64,000 bases of DNA from Saccharothrix sp. ALI-22-I (GTDB taxonomy: Bacteria; Actinomycetota; Actinomycetes; Mycobacteriales; Pseudonocardiaceae), in NCBI RefSeq assembly GCF_001984175.1, contig NZ_MTQP01000048.1, positions 1-64,000 on the forward strand, read 5' to 3'. A program made the position numbers and the translations under genes. This document shows positions 7,613-16,404 of the stretch, piece after piece; position 1 is the first letter of the stretch; each line of letters opens with the position of its first letter. The notes under the pieces were generated by a model that ran no database searches, was not told the origin of the DNA, and saw only the letters and a list, made by a program, of their open reading frames with translations.

Positions 7613-8524
7613 GTGGTCATGGCACACACCGAAGGCATCCCCGAACGCCGGTACGACCGATCGAGGCCGTTCACGCTCGCCGCCAGGGCGTTCGGCGCGA
7701 TCCCGCCGCCCGCGCTGGTGCTGCTGGGCGTGATCAGCGTGCAGGTCGGCGCGGCGGTGGCCAAGCAGCTGTTCACCCTGACGGGTGCCGCGGGCACGGT
7801 CACGTTGCGGCTCGTGCTGGCCGCGGTCGTGCTGGTGGTGGTGTGGCGGCCGTCGCTGCGGCTGGACAGGCGCACGTACCTGGTCATCGCCGGGTACGGG
7901 CTGGTGCTGGGCGCGATGAACCTGAGCTTCTACCAGGCGATCAAGCACATCCCGCTGGGCGCGGCGGTCACCATCGAGTTCCTCGGGCCGCTGGCGGTAG
8001 CCGTGTTCGGGTCGCGGCGCTGGCTGGACGGGCTGTGGGCGCTGCTCGCGGCGGCCGGCGTGCTGCTGCTGACCAGGGCCGACGGCGGGCTGGCGCTGCC
8101 GGGCGTGCTGTTCGCGCTGGGCGCGGGCGCGTGCTGGGCCGGGTACATCCTGCTGACCGCGGCGCTGGGCAGCCGCACGTCGGACGGCAAGGGGCTGGCG
8201 TTGGCGATGGTGTTCGGCGCGGCGCTGGCGCTGCCGTTCGGCGTGGCGGAGGCCGGGACCATGCTGCTCGACCCGGTGGTGCTGATCGCGGGCGCGGCGG
8301 TCGCGCTGCTGTCGTCGGTGATCCCGTACTCGCTGGAGCTGGAGGCGCTGCGCCGCATGCCGCCGCGCGTGTTCGGCATCCTGATGAGCCTGGAGCCGGC
8401 GGTCGCGGCGCTGGCCGGGTTGGTCGTGCTGCACGAGTCGCTGCACCCGGCGCAGTGGGCCGCGGTGTTCTGCGTGGTGCTGGCGTCGGTCGGCGCGACC
8501 CGGACCGCGAGACCGGAGGCGTGA
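7613..8524 (+). CDS. EamA/RhtA-type DMT exporter
   Basis: About 10 hydrophobic segments in 303 residues form two EamA repeats (about residues 25-150 and 160-295). The segment NLSFYQAIKHIPLGAAVTIEFLGP is typical of RhtA-like threonine/homoserine exporters, and the second repeat contains YSLELEALRRMPPRVFGILMSLEPA. It probably exports amino acids or related small molecules across the cytoplasmic membrane. GGGAGGA lies 7 nt before GTG 7613; an ATG at 7619 is the other option. It is divergent from the hydrolase. Confidence 0.9.
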   Translation: MVMAHTEGIPERRYDRSRPFTLAARAFGAIPPPALVLLGVISVQVGAAVAKQLFTLTGAAGTVTLRLVLAAVVLVVVWRPSLRLDRRTYLVIAGYGLVLGAMNLSFYQAIKHIPLGAAVTIEFLGPLAVAVFGSRRWLDGLWALLAAAGVLLLTRADGGLALPGVLFALGAGACWAGYILLTAALGSRTSDGKGLALAMVFGAALALPFGVAEAGTMLLDPVVLIAGAAVALLSSVIPYSLELEALRRMPPRVFGILMSLEPAVAALAGLVVLHESLHPAQWAAVFCVVLASVGATRTARPEA

Positions 8525-8530
8525 GCGGCC

Positions 8531-9034
8531 CTAGGCCGGCGCCTCCGGGGGCTTCGGCGGGGGTTCCTCGGTGGGCTTGATCGGGAGTTCCGCGGACTTC
8601 GGCGGGGGTTCCTCGACGCTCAGCCGCCCGTCGACCAGTTCCCCGCCGCGCTGCTCGAAGATCGTCGCGTAGGCCGTCGAGTACTTGCGGTAGACGGCCA
8701 GCACGTCACCGTCGCCCGTCCCGACCACCTCGGCCCGGAACTCGTCCCGTAATCGGCGCATGGTGTTCACGGCCGCGCGCCGGCTCTGGCTGTGCAGGTA
8801 GGGCTTGAACGTCACGTTCAAGCCGCCCACCACCGCCGCCGTGAGCAGCAGCACCTTGCCCAGCACCGTCTCGGACGAGGTGAAACCCACCGCCAGCACG
8901 GCGGGCACGAAGATCAGCACCACGGTGTAGAGCAGCCCGGTCGTCCGGTGCACGACCCGCCACAGCGACAGCCGCTTGCAGTCCAGCCGCATGCGGTCGT
9001 CGAGTTCCTGGATGAGCGCCTCAACATCAGCCAC
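8531..9034 (-). CDS. Two-TM SLATT-like membrane protein
   Basis: The 167 residues comprise an N-terminal helix (ALIQELDDRMRLDCKRLSLW) and two adjacent TM helices (about 30-52 and 58-76). A cytoplasmic helical part then ends in a Pro/Glu-rich tail with repeated EEPPPK. The 2TM plus coiled helix layout resembles SLATT/DUF4231 proteins, which act as membrane effectors in some nucleotide-signalling conflict systems. No SMODS cyclase or SLOG sensor is adjacent, so a defence role is speculative. It is tail-to-tail with the exporter, 6 bp apart. Confidence 0.6.
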   Translation of the reverse strand: MADVEALIQELDDRMRLDCKRLSLWRVVHRTTGLLYTVVLIFVPAVLAVGFTSSETVLGKVLLLTAAVVGGLNVTFKPYLHSQSRRAAVNTMRRLRDEFRAEVVGTGDGDVLAVYRKYSTAYATIFEQRGGELVDGRLSVEEPPPKSAELPIKPTEEPPPKPPEAPA

Positions 9035-9061
9035 AGCCGGTCACGGTACTCACCCGCGGCG

Positions 9062-10135
9062 TCACGCGGGGCGAACTTCGCCTCGTAGCACCGATTCCAC
9101 GTCGTAGCGCGCGGGCTGCTCCAGCTGGTCGTAGCGGCACGAGGAGGGCTCGCGGTCCGGCCGCCAGCGGCGGAACTGGCCGTTGTGGCGCAGGCGGACC
9201 GGTGCCGCGCCCTCCGTCTGGCTGTACGAGATCTCCAGCACCCGCTCCGGTCGCAACGGCACCCAATCGGCGTGCTTGCCGCGCCACCGGTTGATCTCGC
9301 CGGGCAGGCGGCGGCCGTCCGGCTCCACCAGCCACGGGTGGTCCTCGGAGGTGATCAGGCCCTGGAACTCCTCCGCCAGCGCACGCCGTTCGTCCGCCTT
9401 GAACGAGCCGACCACGCCCACGTGGTGCAGGACGCCGGCGTCGTCGTGCAGGCCCAGCAGCAGCGAGCCGACCGCCGTGCCCGGCTCGGTGTCCTTGTGC
9501 CAGCGCAGCCCGGCCACCACGCAGTCGGCCGTGCGGGCGTGCTTCACCTTGATCATGGTGCGCTTGCCGGGCGTGTACTCGCCGGTCGCGGGCTTGCCGA
9601 TGACCCCGTCCAGGCCCGCGCCCTCGAACAGCTCGAACCACTGCAGCGCCAGCTCGGCGTCGGTGGTCGCGGGCGTGAGGTAGAGGCCGTCGCCGGGCGT
9701 GATCAGGCTCTCCAACGTCGAACGGCGCTTCGTGCCCGGCTGCTCCAGCAGCACGTCGTCGCCCACGGCCAGCACGTCGAAGGCCACGAAACTCGCCGGC
9801 GTCGACTCCGACAGCAGCAGCACGCGGCTGGCCGCCGGGTGGATGCGCTCGGACAGGGCGTCGAAGTCCAGCTTGTCGTTCTTCGCCACCACGAGTTCGC
9901 CGTCGATCACGATCCGCGGCGGCAGGGTGCGCCGCAGCGCGGCCTCCACCTCCGGGAAGTACCGGTTGAGCGGCTTGCCGCTGCGGGACTGGAGGAACAC
10001 CTCGTCGCCGTCGCGGAACACCAGGCAGCGGTAGCCGTCCCACTTCGGCTCGAACACCAGGTCCACGCCGGTCGGAATCCGGTCCACCGCGTTGGCCAGC
10101 ATCGGCTGCACGGGAGGGGTCAACGGGAGCGCCAC
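9062..10135 (-). CDS. ligC: ATP-dependent DNA ligase (LigC type)
   Basis: The 357 residues have motif I EPKWDGYR (adenylated Lys) near residue 30, then SRSGK, IVIDGELVV (motif III), FVAFDVLA (motif IIIa), DGVIGK (motif IV) and MIKVKHARTADCVV (motif V). An OB-fold domain follows. Size and order match the LigC ligases that accompany NHEJ or excision repair in actinobacteria. The start is taken as GTG 10135, which gives the normal N-terminus LPLTPPVQPMLA. With the LigD polymerase fragment at base 1 it belongs to double-strand-break repair; no Ku gene is seen here. Confidence 0.9.
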   Translation of the reverse strand: MALPLTPPVQPMLANAVDRIPTGVDLVFEPKWDGYRCLVFRDGDEVFLQSRSGKPLNRYFPEVEAALRRTLPPRIVIDGELVVAKNDKLDFDALSERIHPAASRVLLLSESTPASFVAFDVLAVGDDVLLEQPGTKRRSTLESLITPGDGLYLTPATTDAELALQWFELFEGAGLDGVIGKPATGEYTPGKRTMIKVKHARTADCVVAGLRWHKDTEPGTAVGSLLLGLHDDAGVLHHVGVVGSFKADERRALAEEFQGLITSEDHPWLVEPDGRRLPGEINRWRGKHADWVPLRPERVLEISYSQTEGAAPVRLRHNGQFRRWRPDREPSSCRYDQLEQPARYDVESVLRGEVRPA

Positions 10136-10179
10136 CCGGCCATCCTGCCTGGCGAGCCGGCCTCGCGCACGCGTTCGGC

Positions 10180-10923
10180 TCAGGTGCCCGACTTGCGGTA
10201 GCGCAGCAGCAGGGCGCTTTCGTAGTGCAGGACGGATTCCAGTTCCATCGACCGCGGCGCGGGCGGCAGCGGCCCGTTCGCGATCCGCCCCGAGTCGCCG
10301 CCCGCGAGCAGCGGGGCGAACGTCACGCACAACACGTCCACCAGGTCCGCCTCGATCAGCGCGCCGAACACCTTCGGCCCGCCCTCGCAGTCGACCCGGC
10401 GCAGCCCGCGGTCGTCGAGCGCCTCCAGTGCCACGGCCATGTCCACCAACTCGTCGCCCGCGACGACCACGTCCGCGCCGGCGTCGGCAAGCGCGTCCCG
10501 CCGCTCGACCGGCGCGGCGTCCGTGGTGAGGATGATCGGCGGCACGGACGTGCTGGTCAGCAGCGTGGACGTGGGCTCGATCGAGCACCGCGCGGTGACC
10601 ACGGCGATCGGCGGCACGGGCGCCAGTCCCAGCCGGGCCCGCCGCGACGCGCGCACCTCGCCCGCCTTGACCCCGTGGTAGCCCTCGACCAGGGCCGTGC
10701 GCGCGCCGACGAGCACCACGTCGCACAGGTCGCGGCCGAGCATGAACACCTTGCGGTCGGCCTCGTTGCCCAGCCCCCCGGACCGGCCGGCCACCGACAC
10801 CGCACCGTCCACGCTGGACACGAAGTTCACCTGCACCCAGGGCCGGTCCAGCCCGTCGGGGTAGTCGTAGAGCCGTTCCAGCTCGTCGTCGGTGATCTCG
10901 GCATCACGTGGTGGCCACAACAT
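10180..10923 (-). CDS. Pyrimidine reductase family protein (RibD C-terminal domain)
   Basis: The 247-residue protein is a single RibD C-terminal (dihydrofolate reductase-like) domain. It has the motifs VNFVSSVDGAVS, GNEADRKVFMLGRDLCDVVLVGARTA and VDCEGGPKVFGALIEADLVD. In riboflavin synthesis this domain reduces the ribosylamino-pyrimidine with NADPH. The deaminase domain is absent and no rib genes are adjacent, so the substrate is uncertain. The ATG at 10923 is used, though GTG codons at 10929-10935 are possible. It is divergent from zapE with only 39 bp between the starts. Confidence 0.85.
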   Translation of the reverse strand: MLWPPRDAEITDDELERLYDYPDGLDRPWVQVNFVSSVDGAVSVAGRSGGLGNEADRKVFMLGRDLCDVVLVGARTALVEGYHGVKAGEVRASRRARLGLAPVPPIAVVTARCSIEPTSTLLTSTSVPPIILTTDAAPVERRDALADAGADVVVAGDELVDMAVALEALDDRGLRRVDCEGGPKVFGALIEADLVDVLCVTFAPLLAGGDSGRIANGPLPPAPRSMELESVLHYESALLLRYRKSGT

Positions 10924-10962
10924 CCGCACCACCACATCCCAGCACGCCGTTACCATCCGAGC

Positions 10963-11976
10963 ATGTCCGCCCCGCCGCGCCTGTCCGATCGGATTCCGCA
11001 CGTAGACGCGGACGAACTGGTGGACGCGATGGTCCCGCCGCCCCGTTTCGACCGCGTCCGCTTCGACACCTACGTGCCCAACCCCGACGAGCCGAGCCAG
11101 TCCGCGGCGGTCCGGGCGTGCCGCGAGTTCGCCGAACGCGTGTCCGAGGGCGGCAGCCGGGGCTGGCTGGGCGGGCTGTTCAAGCGGTCGAACCAGGACG
11201 ACGACGCCAAGCCCGGCCTGTACCTGGACGGCGGGTTCGGCGTGGGCAAGACCCACCTGCTGGCCTCGATCTGGCACGCCGTGCCCGGCCCGAAGTCGTA
11301 CGGCACGTTCGTGGAGCTGACCAACCTGGTCGGCGCGCTGGGCTTCCCCGAGACGGTGCGCCGGCTGTCGGCGCACAAGCTGCTCGCGATCGACGAGTTC
11401 GAGCTGGACGACCCGGGCGACACGATGCTGGTCACCCGCCTGATCAAGGAGTTGACCGCGGCGGGCGTGTCGGTCGCGGCGACGTCGAACACGCTGCCCG
11501 ACAAGCTCGGCGAGGGCCGGTTCGCCGCGGCGGACTTCCTGCGCGAGATCCAGTCCATGTCGGCGAAGTTCACCGTGGTCCGGGTGGACGGACCCGACTA
11601 CCGCCACCGCGGCCTGCCCGACGCGCCGCCGCCGATGGCCGACGAGGAGTTGGTGGCCAAGTCGGAGAGCACGCCGGGCAGCACGCTGGACGATTTCGCC
11701 GACCTGTGCGCCGCCCTGGCCAAGATCCACCCGTCCAGCTACGGCCGGCTGGTGGACGGGGTGACCGCGGTGCACCTGCGCCACGTCCGGCCCGCGCCCG
11801 ATCAGGCGGTGGCGCTGCGGCTGGTGGCCTTCGGCGATCGCCTCTACGACCGGGACATCCCGGTGGCGGTGTCCGGTGAGGCGCTGTCCGAGCTGTTCAC
11901 GGCGGAGATGCTGCGCGGCGGCTACCGCAAGAAGTACCTGCGGGCGGTGTCCCGGCTCGTCGCGCTGTCCCGTTGA
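10963..11976 (+). CDS. zapE: ZapE-like AFG1-family ATPase
   Basis: The 337-residue P-loop ATPase has Walker A GGFGVGKTH (near residue 90), Walker B LLAIDEFELDD and a sensor segment AATSNTLPDKLGEGRF. These are the hallmarks of the AFG1/ZapE family. In proteobacteria ZapE acts at the constricting Z-ring; in actinobacteria its role is less clear. The N-terminus DRIPHVDADELVDAMVPPPRFDRVRFDTY is typical. It shares a very short intergenic region with the divergent reductase gene. Confidence 0.9.
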   Translation: MSAPPRLSDRIPHVDADELVDAMVPPPRFDRVRFDTYVPNPDEPSQSAAVRACREFAERVSEGGSRGWLGGLFKRSNQDDDAKPGLYLDGGFGVGKTHLLASIWHAVPGPKSYGTFVELTNLVGALGFPETVRRLSAHKLLAIDEFELDDPGDTMLVTRLIKELTAAGVSVAATSNTLPDKLGEGRFAAADFLREIQSMSAKFTVVRVDGPDYRHRGLPDAPPPMADEELVAKSESTPGSTLDDFADLCAALAKIHPSSYGRLVDGVTAVHLRHVRPAPDQAVALRLVAFGDRLYDRDIPVAVSGEALSELFTAEMLRGGYRKKYLRAVSRLVALSR

Positions 11977-12056
11977 GCCATTCGCCGGGTTTCCCCGGTG
12001 AAACCCCCGCTCAGCGGTGGTTTTGCGGGTTGGGCGCAGGGTATCCCACGCCCGTG

Positions 12057-12299
12057 ATGAGCGAAGCGGAACGCCGCACCCTGAGTGAGATCGAGAGCAG
12101 ACTCGCGGACGAGGAGCCGGGCCTGGCCTCGGCGCTCGTCGCCGGGAAAACCCGGCACCCGGTGCTCAGCTACGCCCTCGTGGCGATCTTCACCGTCCTG
12201 GGCGTGCTGTTGCTGTTCCTTGGAGCGTTCGGTCCCGCGCTGGCCTCGTTGGGGTTCGGCGCGGTTCTCGTCCTGACACGCGGCTATACCTGGCGTTGA
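12057..12299 (+). CDS. DUF3040 small membrane protein
   Basis: This 80-residue protein has the family signature SEAERRTLSEIESRLADEEPGLA, a short basic stretch and two TM segments (about 36-53 and 56-73). DUF3040 proteins are actinobacterial inner-membrane proteins of unknown role. The start is ATG 12057, with an overlapping in-frame GTG at 12054. Confidence 0.88.
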   Translation: MSEAERRTLSEIESRLADEEPGLASALVAGKTRHPVLSYALVAIFTVLGVLLLFLGAFGPALASLGFGAVLVLTRGYTWR

Positions 12300-12411
12300 G
12301 CGTGCCCGGTCCGCCGGGCACCGGGTCGCGGCGAGCTCATCCGCCTGCGCCCGGTGACCAGGGACCCGCGTCACACTTCGCCGATACCGCCAAATCAGGT
12401 GGCCATGAGGC

Positions 12412-14055
12412 GTGGCCATGGCCCACCATGCGCGGGTGGGATACCTGGACGCCAACGGCCTCGCCTTCCGACTGCCGGACGGCCGTGAGCTGTTCCGCGA
12501 CGTGTCGTTCAAAGTCGGCACGAACAGCGTGGTGGCGTTGGTCGGCGCGAACGGCGTCGGCAAGACGACTTTGCTGCGCATCCTGTCGAACGAGCTGGTG
12601 CCCACCGCGGGCAGCGTCCGCGTGACGGGCGGCTTGGGCGTGATGCCGCAGTTCGTCGGCTCCGTCCGGGACGAGAGCACCGTCCGGGACCTGCTGCTGG
12701 CCGCGTCACCCGCGCCGCTGCGCGTGGCCGCCGCCGAACTGGACGCCGTCGAACTCCAGCTCATGGAGACCGACGACGAGCCGACCCAGATGCGCTACGC
12801 CGACGCGATCACCGCGTGGGGCGAGGTCGGCGGCTACGACGCCGAGGTGCTGTGGGACACGGTGACCGTCGCCGCGCTGGGCGTGCCGTTCGACCGGGCC
12901 CGGTTCCGCGAGGTCCGCACCCTCTCCGGTGGCGAGCAGAAACGCCTGGTCCTCGAAGCGCTGCTGCGCGGGCCGGAACAGGTGCTGCTGCTCGACGAGC
13001 CGGACAACTACCTGGACGTGCCGGGCAAGCGGTGGCTGGAGGAACGGCTCGGCGAGACCGGCAAGGCCGTGCTGCTGGTGAGCCACGACCGGGAACTGCT
13101 CGACATCGCCGCCACCCACGTGGTCACGGTGGAGGCGCACTCGGCGTGGACGCACCCCGGCTCGTTCGGCACCTGGCACGCCGCCCGCGCGTCCCGCATC
13201 GAACGCCTCGCCGAACTGCACCGCCGCTGGAACGAGGAGCACGACCACCTCAAGGAACTCGTCCGCACCCTCCAGATCCAGGCCCGGATCAGCGAGGTGA
13301 TGGCGGCCAAGTACCGGGTCATGCGGGCCAAGCTGGAGCGGTTCGAGGAGGCCGGCCCGCCGCCGGAGCTGCCGACGGACGAGAAGGTGACGCCCCGGCT
13401 GCGCGGCGGCCGCACCGGCGTGCGCGCGATCACCGTCGAGAACCTCGAACTGACCGGCCTGATGAAGCCGTTCGACACGGAGATCTTCTTCGAGGACCGG
13501 GTGGCCGTGCTCGGCTCGAACGGCTCGGGCAAGAGCCACTTCCTGCGGCTGCTCGGCGGCGGCGACGTCGCGCACACCGGTGTGTGCCGTCTCGGCGCGC
13601 GGGTGGTGCCGGGCCTGTTCGCGCAGACCCACCAGCACCCGGAGTGGATCGGCCGCACGCTGGTCGACATCCTCTGGCACGGCTCGGACGGCCGCGCGGG
13701 ACGCGACCGCGGCGCGGCGATGGCCGTGCTGAGCCGTTACGGCCTGGGCAAGCAGGGCGACCAGCGGTTCGAGACGCTGTCCGGTGGGCAGCAGGCGCGG
13801 TTCCAGGTGCTGCTGCTGGAGCTGTCCGGCGCGACCCTCCTGCTGCTGGACGAGCCGACCGACAACCTCGACCTGAACTCGGCCGAGGCGTTGCAGGACG
13901 CGCTGGAGGGCTTCACCGGCACGGTCGTCGCGGTCACGCACGACCGCTGGTTCGCCCGCGGCTTCGACCGGTTCCTGCTGTTCCGGTCGGACGGCGAGGT
14001 CGTCGAGGTGGACGAGCCGGTGTGGGACGAGACACGGGTGAAGCGGGCGCGATAG
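12412..14055 (+). CDS. ABC-F family ATPase (duplicated ATP-binding cassettes)
   Basis: Two cassettes lie in one 547-residue chain with no TM segments. The first has Walker A GANGVGKTT, signature LSGGEQKR and Walker B VLLLDEPDNYLD. The second has GSNGSGKSH, LSGGQQARF and LLLLDEPTDNLD. A charged helical linker (about residues 240-320) lies between them, as in ABC-F proteins that act on the ribosome. Some members protect against ribosome antibiotics and others tune translation; the linker alone does not say which. The start is GTG 12412 or ATG 12418. Confidence 0.9.
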   Translation: MAMAHHARVGYLDANGLAFRLPDGRELFRDVSFKVGTNSVVALVGANGVGKTTLLRILSNELVPTAGSVRVTGGLGVMPQFVGSVRDESTVRDLLLAASPAPLRVAAAELDAVELQLMETDDEPTQMRYADAITAWGEVGGYDAEVLWDTVTVAALGVPFDRARFREVRTLSGGEQKRLVLEALLRGPEQVLLLDEPDNYLDVPGKRWLEERLGETGKAVLLVSHDRELLDIAATHVVTVEAHSAWTHPGSFGTWHAARASRIERLAELHRRWNEEHDHLKELVRTLQIQARISEVMAAKYRVMRAKLERFEEAGPPPELPTDEKVTPRLRGGRTGVRAITVENLELTGLMKPFDTEIFFEDRVAVLGSNGSGKSHFLRLLGGGDVAHTGVCRLGARVVPGLFAQTHQHPEWIGRTLVDILWHGSDGRAGRDRGAAMAVLSRYGLGKQGDQRFETLSGGQQARFQVLLLELSGATLLLLDEPTDNLDLNSAEALQDALEGFTGTVVAVTHDRWFARGFDRFLLFRSDGEVVEVDEPVWDETRVKRAR

Positions 14056-14074
14056 CGAGCCCTAGGCTTCAAAC

Positions 14075-14941
14075 GTGAACGCTGTGCAGCTTCCTGCCCG
14101 GCACGGTGCGACCGCTCGTGCGGCGGCCGTCGCGGCGCTGGTGGCCAACGTGCTGATCGTGTTGACCGGCGCGTTGGTGCGGTTGACCGGCTCGGGGCTG
14201 GGCTGTCCGACCTGGCCGAGTTGCACCGGGGATTCGTTCGTGACCACGCCGGAGATGGGCGTGCACGGGGTCGTCGAGTTCGGCAACCGGGTGCTCGGGA
14301 TCGTGGTCGGCCTGATCACCCTGGCGCTCGTGGTCGCGGTCGTCCGGCACCGCGCCCGCCCGCCGAAGGCGCTGCCGCTGGCTGTCGGCGTGCTCGTCGG
14401 CGTCGGGGTCCAGGGTCTGATCGGCGGGCTCAGCGTGCGTCGGGCACTCGCGCCCGAGATCGTCGCCTCGCACTTCCTGGTGAGCATGGTGCTTGTCGCC
14501 GCCCTCACCGTGCTGGTCGACCTGCTCGCCCGGCCCGACGCCGTGCTGCGGACCCCGGCGCTGGACCTCCGGGTCCGGTGGGGAGTGGCGGTGCTGCCCG
14601 TGGTGCTGACCGCCGTGCTGGTCCTGGGCTCCCTGGTGACCGGCAGCGGTCCGCACGCGGGTGACGAGAACGCGCGCCGGTTCGGCTTCGACGCCGGCGA
14701 ACTGACTGCGCTGCACGGCACCGCCGTGGTGATGCTGGTCGGGCTGGTGTCCGGGTTGGCGGCGCGGTTGCGCAACCGCGCCGTGTTCGCGTTGCTGGCC
14801 GTCATCGTCGCCCAAGGGGTGATCGGCGGGTTCCAGGACGCGTTGGCGCTGCCGGTGCCGCTGGTGGCGGCGCACGTCGTCACCGCCGCGCTGGTGGTCG
14901 CGGCCACCGCCCACCTGGTCGTGCGGACGTTCCGGGCTTAG
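14075..14941 (+). CDS. ctaA: Heme A synthase, CtaA/COX15 family
   Basis: The 288-residue protein has eight hydrophobic segments. The first loop, RLTGSGLGCPTWPSC, is followed by HGVVEFGNRVLG, which carries conserved Glu and His of the catalytic half. Later segments contain GLIGGLSVRR, ASHFLVSM and GTAVVMLVGL. COX15/CtaA oxidises the heme O methyl group to give heme A for aa3-type oxidase. It starts at GTG 14075, 19 bp after the ABC-F stop. The usual heme O synthase partner is not in the window. Confidence 0.92.
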   Translation: MNAVQLPARHGATARAAAVAALVANVLIVLTGALVRLTGSGLGCPTWPSCTGDSFVTTPEMGVHGVVEFGNRVLGIVVGLITLALVVAVVRHRARPPKALPLAVGVLVGVGVQGLIGGLSVRRALAPEIVASHFLVSMVLVAALTVLVDLLARPDAVLRTPALDLRVRWGVAVLPVVLTAVLVLGSLVTGSGPHAGDENARRFGFDAGELTALHGTAVVMLVGLVSGLAARLRNRAVFALLAVIVAQGVIGGFQDALALPVPLVAAHVVTAALVVAATAHLVVRTFRA

Positions 14942-14944
14942 CGC

Positions 14945-15694
14945 TCAGGCCGTCCGGATCGCGGCGTCCTCGGACTCCGTCGGCTCGGCGCCGTACTCGG
15001 TCAGGTGACCGGCTTCGAATTCCCGCTCCAGGACCCACAGCCCGTCCTCGCGCCGCCATGACGTCAACGAGCCGTTGGGCACCACCGAGTTGCGCGCGAA
15101 CGCCGTGATGTCCCGCTCCGGCACGCCCTCCAGCAGGTAGCGCAGCAGGTACGCGGTGATCTCGTGCCCGAACAGCAGCACCCGCGGCCCGTCGAGGTCC
15201 CGCAGCAGCGACCGCAGCCGCAACGCCACGTCCGCCCACGACTCGCCGCCCGGCGGCCGGTAGTAGAACTTGCCCAGCCGCCGCTCGCGCACCGACTCGT
15301 CCGGGTACCGCTTCGCCACGCCGTGGCTGGTCAGCTGGTCCAGCACGCCCAGTTCCCGGTCGCGCAGCCGTTCGTCCACCAGGGTCCGGGGATGGCCGCG
15401 CAGGGCGAGTCGCGCGGTGTCGATCGTGCGCCGGTACGTGGAGGACACCACCAGGTCCGGCCACTGCTCGCGGGGCATCGCGGCGAACCACCGCCCCAGC
15501 GCACGGCCCTGCCGCTCACCCTCGGGGGACAGCGGCACGTCCGCGTCGCGCTCCGGGATGTCGATGGCATCGAGGCCGACCGACTCCGCGGCCTCCCACG
15601 CCACGTTGCCGCTGCTCTCGCCGTGCCTGATCAATCCGATCCAGTCCACCCCAAGAGAGTCCACCCCAAAAGAGTCCACCCCAAAAGAGTCCAC
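14945..15694 (-). CDS. Histidine phosphatase (phosphoglycerate-mutase fold) with repeated start region
   Basis: The core IGLIRHGESSGNVAWE carries the catalytic His of the RHG motif. Downstream lie SPEGERQGRALGRW, STYRRTIDTARLAL, DERLRDRELG and FGHEITAYLLRY, whose second His completes the site. This is a cytoplasmic phosphatase of unknown substrate. Its 5' end consists of 15-nt repeats, each beginning with an in-frame GTG (15694, 15679, 15664, 15649), so the true start is uncertain. Only the last GTG leads directly into the conserved fold. It is convergent with ctaA, 3 bp apart. Confidence 0.88.
   Translation of the reverse strand: MDSFGVDSFGVDSLGVDWIGLIRHGESSGNVAWEAAESVGLDAIDIPERDADVPLSPEGERQGRALGRWFAAMPREQWPDLVVSSTYRRTIDTARLALRGHPRTLVDERLRDRELGVLDQLTSHGVAKRYPDESVRERRLGKFYYRPPGGESWADVALRLRSLLRDLDGPRVLLFGHEITAYLLRYLLEGVPERDITAFARNSVVPNGSLTSWRREDGLWVLEREFEAGHLTEYGAEPTESEDAAIRTA
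15646..15694 (-). repeat. 15-bp in-frame tandem repeat at a translation start
   Basis: The unit GTGGACTCTTTTGGG occurs twice exactly and once with one change, followed by a partial unit, all in frame. It encodes VDSFG-VDSFG-VDSLG-VD. Each unit brings a G-rich stretch directly before the next GTG. The copy number could vary by slippage without shifting the frame. Confidence 0.85.
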
Positions 15695-15768
15695 CTCAGC
15701 CAACTTAGCCGCCCGGCACCGCGCGGGCACTCCCTGGTGTTCACCCGGGCGCGGTAGAACTGCGTCCC

Positions 15769-16404
15769 GTGGACGACGTGGACGCGTACTGCGAACGCTT
15801 GGCGCCGGGTCTCTGGGCCGAACCGCTCAACGCCGTGAGCAACGCGGCCTTCCTGATCGCCGCGGCGCTGCTGTGGTGGCGCTACCGGCCGCAACCGAAG
15901 AGCCTCAGGGCGCTGCCGGTGCTGCTCGCCCTGGTCGGGTTGGGCAGCCTGAGCTTCCACACCCTGGCCGACACGCTCACCAGCACGTTCGATGTCGGCT
16001 TCATCGCGGTCTACGTGATCTGGTGCCTGATCGTGTTCACGCACTACTACCTCGACGTCCGGTGGGCGCTCGCCTGGCTGGCCGCGCCGGCGTTCGTCGT
16101 CTTGACCGTCGCCACCGCACCCCTCGGCGGCCTCGTCCCCGGCGGTTCGGGCATCTACCTGGCGCCGTTCCTGGCACTGCTGGTCATCGCGGCCCTTGCC
16201 TGGGCGCGTGGCCTGCCGTGGCACGACCTGGCGCGGGCGGCCGGTGTGTTCGTGGTGTCGGTGACCCTGCGGACGCTCGACCAGCCCCTGTGCGGGGTGT
16301 GGCCGAGCGGCACGCACTACTTCTGGCACCTGCTGAACGCGGTCGTGCTGTTCCTGGTGGCCAGGGAGCTCATTCGATCTCGGCCGGCAGCCGTCCGGAC
16401 CTGA
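15769..16404 (+). CDS. Ceramidase-family (CREST) membrane hydrolase
   Basis: The 211-residue protein has seven TM segments. It opens with YCERLAPGLWAEPLNAVSNAAFL and has the metal-site motifs SFHT (first repeat) and THYFWHLLNA at the C-terminus. These are typical of the alkaline-ceramidase/PAQR/Per1 superfamily, which are zinc amide or lipid hydrolases in the membrane. The bacterial substrate is unknown. The start is GTG 15769. Its 3' end overlaps the convergent DUF2252 gene by 35 bp. Confidence 0.85.
   Translation: MDDVDAYCERLAPGLWAEPLNAVSNAAFLIAAALLWWRYRPQPKSLRALPVLLALVGLGSLSFHTLADTLTSTFDVGFIAVYVIWCLIVFTHYYLDVRWALAWLAAPAFVVLTVATAPLGGLVPGGSGIYLAPFLALLVIAALAWARGLPWHDLARAAGVFVVSVTLRTLDQPLCGVWPSGTHYFWHLLNAVVLFLVARELIRSRPAAVRT

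Noticed and set aside
6040-8580. Open frame of about 846 codons on the plus strand across the hydrolase region
   Set aside because: It spans two real genes in other frames, has an Arg/Pro-rich composition and no domain signal.
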